From assembly GCF_009650435.1 (NCBI RefSeq), contig NZ_VVIP01000080.1:1-64000 (forward strand): a DNA stretch of 64,000 nucleotides. The letters run 5' to 3'. The notes beneath the pieces were generated by a model. It did not search any database, was not told the origin of the DNA, and worked only from the letters and a program-made list of their open reading frames with translations. The stretch is from Foetidibacter luteolus (GTDB lineage Bacteria > Bacteroidota > Bacteroidia > Chitinophagales > Chitinophagaceae). How positions within the stretch are numbered: the stretch's first letter is position 1; the number at the start of each line of letters is the position of its first letter. The position numbers were made by a program, and so were the translations under genes. Below, in pieces: positions 1 to 5,798 of this stretch.

Positions 1-60
1 AGCTTAACCATACAGCAACTGAGCATTATGTTCGAGGGGAGGATGGCCGCAATTTTCTAA
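1..60 (+). CDS. C-terminal end of an unidentified ORF running in from the left edge
   Basis: Frame 1 is open from the first base to a TAA at 58-60 and would encode the last 19 residues of a protein. It is followed 3 bp later by a strong palindrome that looks like a terminator, which is where the end of a real gene is expected. The stretch is too short to recognise a family, and an open frame of 19 codons can occur by chance, so it is only a likely gene end. Confidence 0.35.
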   Translation, partial: SLTIQQLSIMFEGRMAAIF

Positions 61-62
61 AA

Positions 63-114
63 ATTTTTCACGTTCCTTTTTCCGGCCATGGCCGGAAAAA
101 GGAACGTGAAAAAT
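63..114. terminator. Perfect 26-bp-arm palindrome, probable bidirectional terminator
   Basis: The two arms are perfectly complementary over 26 bp with no loop (centre between 88 and 89). The outer part is A/T (TTTTT on the left, AAAAA on the right) and the core is GC-rich (CCGGCCATGGCCGG). A GC stem flanked by T/A runs is the shape of an intrinsic terminator that works in both directions. It sits directly behind the ORF end at 58-60. Confidence 0.6.
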
Positions 115-695
115 AACCTTGACACAGTTTAAATTACACTCCCTTCCGTGCCCGTTTGGCAGTCTTCCGTATGCTTCCCTTTATCTTCCCTGTTAGCATT
201 TTTATCTTCCGCAGGTGTAAAGGCAGCTTTTCCCGGTTTCCGGCGGGCTGGCGTGAGCTGGAAAGCCAGTTTTGCCGATGGCGGGTGGGCCACCGGGGGG
301 GCTTCCCTTCATCCGCAAACCAGGGAATAGTATCTTTCGTTAGAGAAGAAGAATTATGGGCCGGACTGAAGAATAACTATGAGGCATCGTTGTGTCACTC
401 ACTTGTACGCCTTGTTCGCTATGGAGCTTTTATTAAAGCGTAGGGGGCCCGGCTAGTTCTTATGAGCATTTGGCTGCTGGAAACCAGACAAAGTCTGGCA
501 ATTATAAGCCCCCCAAAGAGCCGCAAGCTAACTCTTTAGATAGCGGGAGGACTACTGAAAATCGTTACGGCAACCCGTAACAACTATTGCAATATTTAAT
601 TTTTTTTCGCATATTGAAACGTGGCTGTTTTATCATACAACCCTGGAGCCCGCAATAATCTCTGTGAAATTGCTTCGAGAGGGGAAACAGGAAAA
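115..695. other. Gene-free stretch with repeat fragments
   Basis: Short open frames exist on both strands but none has a recognisable protein, a good start or codon use like its neighbours. The stretch holds a copy of the dispersed family-B repeat (388-431) and a perfect small hairpin CCAGAC-AAA-GTCTGG (484-498). The hairpin resembles in layout the stem-AAA-stem units at 11818-11844 and 43475-43600. Confidence 0.5.
388..431 (+). repeat. Dispersed intergenic repeat, family B (copy 1)
   Basis: The sequence reads GTTG(T/C)GTC.C(A)CTC.CTTGTACGCC TTGT.CGCTATG.AGCTTTT. Close copies are at 7600-7650, 22477-22516 (reverse), 32079-32140 (reverse) and 59884-59918. This copy has TGTGTCACTCACTTG where others have TGCGTCGCACTCTTG, and shares that variant with the copy at 32079-32140. 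Confidence 0.6.
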
Positions 696-815
696 TGAAA
701 ACCCAGTTTCATTGACGCAATACTGCTATACAAAAAACGCAATAGAATAGTACTGAGAATGAAGGGTTTATTTATATTTGAATGTGCGGCTAATGCGTCA
801 ATGCAAACGTTATGC
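696..815 (+). other. Candidate attC-like site (left end of cassette array)
   Basis: A 14-bp imperfect stem pairs 706-719 with 794-808. It includes the perfect 10-bp pair CATTGACGCA / TGCGTCAATG, and ends at GTTATGC (809-815). That last heptamer is the point where cassette 1 begins: ACGCATAAC at 2055-2063, the R'' box at the end of cassette 1, is the exact complement of GTTATGCGT at 809-817. The left R'' box of this site (TGAAAAC, 696-702) fits the consensus only in its AAC end, so this site is weaker than the two downstream ones. It could instead be an attI-like or degenerate site. Confidence 0.4.
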
Positions 816-880
816 GTCACCCTGCGACAGACCGCAGACAAGATGAAACCTTTTTTACAACTATAAAAATTAACTGATTA

Positions 881-1759
881 ATGTTTGCCAACGCATGTTC
901 ACTTGCAAGACAATTTACATTTCCTATTATTATCTCACACCGTTCCTATAACGGGCAGTGTGGTTCAGGAATTGGAACTTTTGTAATCATAAATGAGGAA
1001 GGATGGTTCGTAACTGCCTTTCATATTATTGAGCAACTAAATAAACTTGGGCTTGCAAATACTGAATATACAAATCTTGTATCTAAACGAAAAGATATAG
1101 AGGATAAAGAAGACTTAAAGAAGCATGTCAAAATGCAAATGCTCAACAACTGTAAAATTCAACCTTCATCTATAACAAACTTCTCAGTATGGTTAGGATG
1201 GGACGGTCTTTCAATTGATGGACAAATTCATGCAATACCGCAAGCAGATATAGCAGTCGGGAAGTTGAAGAATTTCAAAAAGGAAATGGTAAAAACTTAT
1301 CCTAAGTTTAAAAATCCGAATGACCCAATGGAGCAAGGGACAAGCCTATGTAAACTTGGATTCCCATTTCATTCTATTGAACCTACTTTCGATGACCATA
1401 AAGGTTTTGTTCTTCCACCTGGTTCTCTACCAATCCCTATTTTCCCAATAGACGGTATTTACACAAGAACTGTAAATATTCAAAGCAATGGAGCAAAGCC
1501 TTATCCATTGATGTTTATTGAAACCTCAACACCCGGACTTAGAGGACAAAGTGGAGGCCCTACATTCGATGTAAATGGTGCTATTTGGGCTATTCAGAGC
1601 CAAACTCATCATCTAAAACTTGGGTTTGGTGACAATCAGAAGAATTCAAAAGAAGTAGAACACCTTAAAAATCAATACTTAAATGTAGGCTGGGGAACTC
1701 ACTCTTTGACCGTTACTTCATTTTTGACAGAGAATAACATTCCTTTCCAAATTTTTTAA
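881..1759 (+). CDS. Trypsin-like serine protease (cassette-borne)
   Basis: This 292-aa protein has the three catalytic landmarks of a chymotrypsin/trypsin-fold protease: His48 in VTAFHI after a GSGIGTFVI strand, Asp123 in the ADIAV motif, and Ser224 in GQSGGP. The 63-residue gap between His and Asp holds a charged, helical insertion. No signal peptide or membrane segment is visible, so it is probably cytoplasmic, unlike DegP/HtrA proteases, and it has no PDZ domain. It is the first gene of cassette 1, which starts at 810, and its stop lies 16 bp before a small ORF that may be its partner. Codon use is AT-rich, unlike the chromosomal genes to the right. The protease fold is well supported; the substrate is unknown. 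Cytosolic trypsin-like proteases next to small proteins are known from bacterial defence systems, but that role is only inference here. Confidence 0.85.
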   Translation: MFANACSLARQFTFPIIISHRSYNGQCGSGIGTFVIINEEGWFVTAFHIIEQLNKLGLANTEYTNLVSKRKDIEDKEDLKKHVKMQMLNNCKIQPSSITNFSVWLGWDGLSIDGQIHAIPQADIAVGKLKNFKKEMVKTYPKFKNPNDPMEQGTSLCKLGFPFHSIEPTFDDHKGFVLPPGSLPIPIFPIDGIYTRTVNIQSNGAKPYPLMFIETSTPGLRGQSGGPTFDVNGAIWAIQSQTHHLKLGFGDNQKNSKEVEHLKNQYLNVGWGTHSLTVTSFLTENNIPFQIF

Positions 1760-1762
1760 TCA

Positions 1763-1770
1763 TAAATTTG
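1763..1770 (+). promoter_or_regulatory. Possible Bacteroidota -7 element (TAAATTTG)
   Basis: TAAATTTG matches the TAnnTTTG -7 consensus of Bacteroidota and lies 5 bp before the ATG at 1776. Transcription from it would start at or next to that ATG and give a nearly leaderless mRNA. No clear -33 TTG was found because the upstream DNA is the end of the protease gene. It may be a chance match in AT-rich sequence. Confidence 0.3.
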
Positions 1771-1775
1771 CATCT

Positions 1776-2024
1776 ATGACACAGGACGTACATTTCCAAA
1801 TCAACAACGGCAACTCAAATACTGTTGTTATTGAAGACGCATCAGCTTCAAGGACTTTTTGGAGCAACTACTTTACACAATCCTATGTTTCACAAAAAGA
1901 CCACTTCCAATTTCAAGGAAGTTTTGATTTAATGGGTAGACCTATTACATCAAAAAAGCCAACTCCCAAATTGACTACTCGTAAGTCATTTGGTAGAAAA
2001 CAGAGACGTTCCAAAATCAGTTAA
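1776..2024 (+). CDS. Small hypothetical protein (82 aa), second ORF of cassette 1
   Basis: No family is recognised. The protein begins with a polar, Asn-rich stretch (residues 1-20), has an aromatic middle part rich in Phe and Gln, and ends in a strongly basic tail of Lys/Arg from about residue 60. There is no signal peptide or membrane segment. It follows the protease gene after 16 bp in the same direction and ends 32 bp before the R'' box of attC1, so both genes would move as one cassette. A substrate, inhibitor or targeting partner of the protease are all possible. That it is a gene at all rests on position and open frame only. Confidence 0.5.
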   Translation: MTQDVHFQINNGNSNTVVIEDASASRTFWSNYFTQSYVSQKDHFQFQGSFDLMGRPITSKKPTPKLTTRKSFGRKQRRSKIS

Positions 2025-2056
2025 TTTCAAAGAGCTTTATTTTCAGAAGGGCGAAC

Positions 2057-2254
2057 GCATAACAGGGGGTTTGCCAAAATACGGGCTGACAGAAGTTATC
2101 TTCATCTGCGGCAATTCTATTGTGCTTCATATCCAGCTTGACGTTTACTATTTGGCTTTTAGTTATTATTTTCATCAACACATTTCCAATCAGCAGCGGT
2201 CATGGGCGGACGGAATACTAATTCCCGTACTTCGGCAAGCCCTGTTCGTTAGCC
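2057..2254 (+). other. attC-like recombination site 1 (end of cassette 1)
   Basis: R'' box GCATAAC (2057-2063) and R' box GTTAGCC (2248-2254) enclose an imperfect palindrome. The arm GGGTTTGCCAAAATACGGG (from about 2067) matches the reverse complement of the right arm, GGGCTTGCCGAAGTACGGG, at 16 of 19 positions. The predicted crossover is between G2248 and T2249. The right half, from TTCCAATCAGCAGCGG to the R' box, is nearly the same as in attC2, as expected for attC sites of one array. At about 198 bp it is long, but known attC sites also vary widely in their central part. The R'' box is complementary to the first bases of its own cassette at 810-817, the diagnostic relation for gene cassettes. 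Confidence 0.7.
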
Positions 2255-2275
2255 ACAATGCCATAACAGACCCCA

Positions 2276-3061
2276 ATGAGCATAACATTAAGACGAATTC
2301 AGAAATACAAGAAAGCAAAAAGTATTCTTGAAGAATTGCATGACAATCCTCAACATGTTTTAATCATTCACTATTCATGTGAAAGTTTCTATGACATCAA
2401 AGAAGGTCGGACACCAAGAATCACCTCAATAGCCATTCGCTACTTAAGAAGTGCTCAGACAAAAAGTTTTTCAATACATAAGGTTGCTGAAATACAAAAT
2501 TTAACATTAGCAGAAATAGAAGCACATTATAATACGCTTGAAAAACAGATGTTGACCGAATATTTTGACTTTTTAAAAGAACACAAAGATTATAAGTGGG
2601 TGCATTGGAACATGAGAGATATCAATTACGGTTTCGAGGCTTTGGAGAATAGATTTATTGTTTTGGGTGGGCAACCATTTCAATTAAATGACGACAATAA
2701 AATAGATATGGCGAGAGTGTTGATAGACAAATATGGGAATCAATACATAGGACATCCTCGACTAACTCAGCTCATTGAAAAAAACGACATCTCTGCAAAA
2801 AACCTTCTTTCAGGTGACGCAGAGGCAAAAGCTTTTGACAATAAAGAGTATGTAAAATTACACCAGTCGACACTTCGTAAAGTTGATGTTATGGACAGCA
2901 TTTTAAAACGGACTGCAGAAGGTGATTTAAAAACAAACGCTACAATGCGGCAAATTTATGGGTTGACACCACAAGGAATTTATGAACTAATTAAAGACCA
3001 TTGGCTTTGGAGTTTGATTATTTCAATAATAATGTTGTTTTTGGGTTGGTTACTTTCGTGA
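2276..3061 (+). CDS. Hypothetical protein with C-terminal membrane anchor (cassette 2)
   Basis: I do not recognise this 261-aa protein by family. An N-terminal soluble part has a beta strand followed by HYSCESFYD, and later WVHWNMRDINYGFEALENR. These loosely resemble the Exo I and Exo II regions of RNase H-like DEDD exonucleases, but the catalytic acids do not match clearly, so activity is not claimed. The last 20 residues (about 241-260, WSLIISIIMLFLGWLL) are one membrane helix, which would place the soluble domain in the cytoplasm as a tail-anchored protein. The gene is the only ORF of cassette 2. Its ATG lies 27 bp after the cassette start (2249) and its stop lies 9 bp before the R'' box of attC2, a tight fit typical of cassettes. 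Codon use is AT-rich. Confidence 0.7.
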   Translation: MSITLRRIQKYKKAKSILEELHDNPQHVLIIHYSCESFYDIKEGRTPRITSIAIRYLRSAQTKSFSIHKVAEIQNLTLAEIEAHYNTLEKQMLTEYFDFLKEHKDYKWVHWNMRDINYGFEALENRFIVLGGQPFQLNDDNKIDMARVLIDKYGNQYIGHPRLTQLIEKNDISAKNLLSGDAEAKAFDNKEYVKLHQSTLRKVDVMDSILKRTAEGDLKTNATMRQIYGLTPQGIYELIKDHWLWSLIISIIMLFLGWLLS

Positions 3062-3070
3062 AGGCACTGT

Positions 3071-3263
3071 GGCTAACATTGGGTTTTATGCAAGTTGGGC
3101 AAGACATTGTAACATCAGCTAATTGCATATCCATGCTGTGGTTCGGTCAGACGAATAACAATTAACTTTTGTACATAAATTCAACAACATTTTTTCAATC
3201 AGCAGCGGCTACGGGCAGACGGAATTCTAATTCCCAACCTGCATAAAGCCCTGTTCGTTAGCG
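3071..3263 (+). other. attC-like recombination site 2 (end of cassette 2)
   Basis: R'' box GGCTAAC (3071-3077) and R' box GTTAGCG (3257-3263) flank an imperfect palindrome. The left arm GGGTTTTATGCAAGTTGGG pairs with the right arm, whose reverse complement is GGGCTTTATGCAGGTTGGG. The predicted crossover is between G3257 and T3258. GTGGCTAAC at 3069-3077 is the exact complement of GTTAGCCAC at 2248-2256, the start of the same cassette. The block CAGCAGCGG...GGGC.GACGGAAT.CTAATTCCC is shared with attC1. Confidence 0.75.
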
Positions 3264-3283
3264 GCTATTTTAGACAACACCCT

Positions 3284-3296
3284 AATAATTTGCATA
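3284..3296 (+). promoter_or_regulatory. Possible weak promoter element of cassette 3
   Basis: AATAATTTGCATACC lies 12-25 bp before the ATG at 3309 and contains the TTTGCA part of a Bacteroidota -7 element without the exact TA spacing. A cassette needs its own promoter if no Pc promoter is near, which makes the position sensible, but the match is poor. Confidence 0.2.
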
Positions 3297-3308
3297 CCTT
3301 GTAATAAC

Positions 3309-4184
3309 ATGGACGAGATAAAGCCTTTCAATAAATTGCCAATCATTAAGTATTTCCAGCACGACTTGGAAAAAATTAAGATGGCTTATAGGCTCTCTGA
3401 CAGCATCAGAGGTGACTTAAAAAATATCCGTGCTGCTGGAGACCAAGTTGAGCTTGCGGTTAAGCAATTCTTTATTGACAAATTATTTCCTAAATATCAT
3501 GTTTGTGATGGACACATAGTTGACCGCAATCTAAAAGCTAGCCCACAATACGATATTATTATTTGCGAAAACTCTAAAAATCCAGTTTTATTCAATCTGG
3601 CTGATAAATCGGAAATTATTTTTTATGAAACAGTCTTTTGCTTCGGTGAGGTTAAAAAGTCATTCTATGACAAAGACCTTCTTACTGATTTTGCCGAAAA
3701 TATTAAACGAACCAAACATGAACTAGTAAGAGATGAAATTCCAAGTAATTTTATTGAGTGTGCAAATTCAGGCTTCCACGTTGAAGAAGCATTGACAACA
3801 CTTCCATATCGAAATCCATTATTAAGCTTTATGCTCTTTATAAATAGTTCTGGTGTGTCCTTTCCCAAACTATCAGAAATGTTGAACGATATTGAAAATA
3901 AAAACTGCCCGAATTTTATAACCTTCTTAGATGCTGGAATTATCATCAATGTTAATAAAGCAGATTTTGAAAAAGGAAAGATTACGATAAACCTCTATCC
4001 AGAGTTTGAAAAAGAAGAAAGTGTTTGGGTACTAATGGATTTGCAAGGTGAAAATAATGTACTGACTTACCATTACCTATTAATCGTAGAACATTTAAAC
4101 AATTCAATAGTATCAATTCCAAATCTTCGGGATTATACGAGGAATATATTTGATTTTTCATTTTCAAACTTTCATAAAATATGA
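3309..4184 (+). CDS. DUF6602-like protein with PD-(D/E)xK-type nuclease motifs
   Basis: This 291-aa soluble protein matches my memory of the DUF6602 family: an N-terminal helical part, a GDQVE helix (about 44-48), a strand run leading to SPQYDIII with Asp82, and GEVKK with Glu114 and Lys116. The order Asp, then Glu-x-Lys after a strand is the core of the PD-(D/E)xK nuclease fold. The family is found near restriction and phage-defence genes, so a nuclease role is plausible but not shown. It is the first gene of cassette 3 and its stop overlaps the start of the next gene (ATGA at 4181-4184), so the two are translated together. The region is AT-rich. The family assignment is from memory and would need a profile search. 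Confidence 0.65.
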   Translation: MDEIKPFNKLPIIKYFQHDLEKIKMAYRLSDSIRGDLKNIRAAGDQVELAVKQFFIDKLFPKYHVCDGHIVDRNLKASPQYDIIICENSKNPVLFNLADKSEIIFYETVFCFGEVKKSFYDKDLLTDFAENIKRTKHELVRDEIPSNFIECANSGFHVEEALTTLPYRNPLLSFMLFINSSGVSFPKLSEMLNDIENKNCPNFITFLDAGIIINVNKADFEKGKITINLYPEFEKEESVWVLMDLQGENNVLTYHYLLIVEHLNNSIVSIPNLRDYTRNIFDFSFSNFHKI

Positions 4185-5233
4185 ATTTCGCAACTCTTAA
4201 AATAGCAAGTATTGACAGAATAATTGCTCATGAAATACATGCTAAAACTGAAAAAAGTGATGCTTATGCAAAAATAAATAAGGCATTACTTAAATTTAAG
4301 CAAGCGGAAAAAGATATTTTAATTGTGCGCATTCTTGAAGCTCTTAGTAACAGCACAAAGACCTTTCAATTAGACTACGAAGATAAATCTGCGGACAGTG
4401 TATATAGCCTAATGACTAAAATTAAGAAGCTTGACGATAAAGAATTTATTACCTCATCCGCAACATTAGCAAGTAATTTAGCAGACGCACATTTTAGAAC
4501 AAAAATACCTGGCGGATATTGCTTGATAGGAAACGGGTTAACTACTAATAAAAAGTTTTTCTTTTTTGTAATTAAAGCGGAGTTACAGGAAGTTTTCAAT
4601 GTTCATAATAATGAACTAACATTAATAAAGGATGTATTCCTTTCACCAGCAAAAGACTTTTACAAAATTGGTTTTTTTATTGAAAGTGGGAGTTCATTCA
4701 TCCCCTATATGTATGACGACCAATTTTCCATGCAAAAGAAAGATTTAACTGAATACTTTTATAGTGCATTTCTAGGTTTGACAACTGATAAAAACGACAG
4801 GCTCAAAGCAAAAAATTTCTACGATGACACAAAAAACTTTATTGAAAGCAATGTAGATGAAATTCATGACAGACTTGGCTTGCTAAAAGCTTTGAATGTT
4901 TTATATCGGGAAGACGCTAGTGGTTTGATTTCAGCTAAGGAATTTTCTGACAATTATTTTGAGGGAGATTTAAAATCAAAATATGAAAAGAAGATTGTTG
5001 CAGAGAAATATCCTCTTTCATTTACTAAAGACATTTCACTTATTGAGCACAAGTTAGAAATGCAGAGAGTTTCAATTCCTCTTTCATATACAATGACAAT
5101 TGTGGGCAGTACAGCCGAACTTGAGGACTTAGATATTATTGACGACCCAAGTAGACAAACTTTAAGAGATTTAGAACCACAAATAAACAATGGACAAATT
5201 AGAAAGCTTGTGGTTTTAAAACAAGCAACTTAA
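4181..5233 (+). CDS. NdpA/NA37-like nucleoid-associated protein (cassette 3)
   Basis: This 350-aa protein has the features of the 37-kDa nucleoid-associated family (YejK/NdpA). The N terminus starts with IASIDRIIAHEI. A central strand region, FFFFVIKAELQEVFN (about residues 126-140), is followed by a DVFLSPAKDFYKIGFFIE segment (about 153-170), which is a hallmark of the family. Such proteins bind DNA or single-strand ends, and some phages carry inhibitors of them. Here the gene is translationally coupled by 4 bp to a DUF6602-like gene inside one mobile cassette, which suggests that the two work together. It ends 20 bp before the R'' box of the last attC. There is no signal peptide or membrane helix. 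The family call is by motif memory. Confidence 0.6.
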   Translation: MNFATLKIASIDRIIAHEIHAKTEKSDAYAKINKALLKFKQAEKDILIVRILEALSNSTKTFQLDYEDKSADSVYSLMTKIKKLDDKEFITSSATLASNLADAHFRTKIPGGYCLIGNGLTTNKKFFFFVIKAELQEVFNVHNNELTLIKDVFLSPAKDFYKIGFFIESGSSFIPYMYDDQFSMQKKDLTEYFYSAFLGLTTDKNDRLKAKNFYDDTKNFIESNVDEIHDRLGLLKALNVLYREDASGLISAKEFSDNYFEGDLKSKYEKKIVAEKYPLSFTKDISLIEHKLEMQRVSIPLSYTMTIVGSTAELEDLDIIDDPSRQTLRDLEPQINNGQIRKLVVLKQAT

Positions 5234-5253
5234 ACTTCGGAGAGGACAAAACA

Positions 5254-5441
5254 GCCTCTAACGAAAGTATTGCCAAAAGCGGGGCGGACGGAATATCAAT
5301 CATCAGCAAATCGCTATTGTGCATCAACCGGGCTTGACGGAATTCTCTTGCCCTCGTTGGTGTTCATGTGCCCGGAATGCCCATGCAGGTGTTGTCACCT
5401 GCATGTACAATGCTCATTCGAAGCTCTCATGCACAATAGCG
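5254..5441 (+). other. Truncated or remodelled attC-like site 3
   Basis: GCCTCTAAC (5254-5262) is the complement, with one mismatch, of GTTAGCGGC at 3257-3265, the start of cassette 3, so it should be the R'' box. The next segment resembles the left half of attC1 (TATTGTGC.TCA...GCTTGACG). No matching right arm or R' box follows. Instead there are nested perfect hairpins: CGCTATTGTGCAT (5312-5324) pairs with 5429-5441, and inside it CATGCAGGTG (5382-5391) pairs with 5396-5405 over a TTGT loop. The dispersed repeat at 5461 begins soon after and may have replaced the right arm. Confidence 0.5.
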
Positions 5442-5460
5442 AACTAAATCTTTTCTTCCC

Positions 5461-5640
5461 CGCAAAGTATCCACCCGAAGCCCTTCTCCGCAACAGTCTC
5501 CGGTACGGCACTTTGTGGCAGGGATGGGCAGAATGATACAATCACCCCCTACCCGGGCTGCAAAGCCGCCCAAAAAACCAACCGATGAAGTGCTTGCGAC
5601 GCAACGAAGATGCTACAGGGCTATGTCGCTGGTATCATGC
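5461..5640 (+). repeat. Long dispersed repeat, family A (copy 1, 179 bp)
   Basis: This is nearly the same over its full length as 11473-11651, in the same direction. Shared blocks include GGCAGGGATGGGCAG, CCTACCCGGGCTGCAAAGCC and CAACCGATGAAGTG. The repeat contains the near-palindrome TTGCG-A-CGCAA and ends with GGGCTATGTCGCTGGTA. Shorter relatives lie at 34964-35033, 40198-40272, 43284-43375 and 43622-43680. Confidence 0.8.
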
Positions 5641-5646
5641 AAAGGC

Positions 5647-5795
5647 AAGTGGGGAGTGGGAAATGGCGAGTGGGAAATAAGGAGCGGGAAGCGGAGCATC
5701 CATACAATCCGCCTTCAACCGCTTTTACCCCACCTTCGACAAACTCAGGCTGACAGCCTACTCACCATTCACCACTCACCATTCACCACTCACTA
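5647..5795 (+). repeat. Heptamer (7-bp period) repeat tracts
   Basis: The left part (5647-5693) is AAGTGGG, GAGTGGG, AAATGGC, GAGTGGG, AAATAAG, GAGCGGG. The right part (5759-5795) is CAYTCAC units. Both have a period of seven. Between them is CTTCGACAAACTCAGGCTGA, also present near 37388. No gene is seen between 5234 and 5798. Confidence 0.75.
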
Positions 5796-5798
5796 CCC

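Noticed and set aside
148-443. Two overlapping plus-strand ORFs of 60 and 95 aa
   Set aside because: They run into a family-B repeat, have no recognisable features and no neighbour support.
1990-2331. 113-aa plus-strand ORF across attC1
   Set aside because: It spans the predicted recombination site and overlaps the start of the next gene in another frame.
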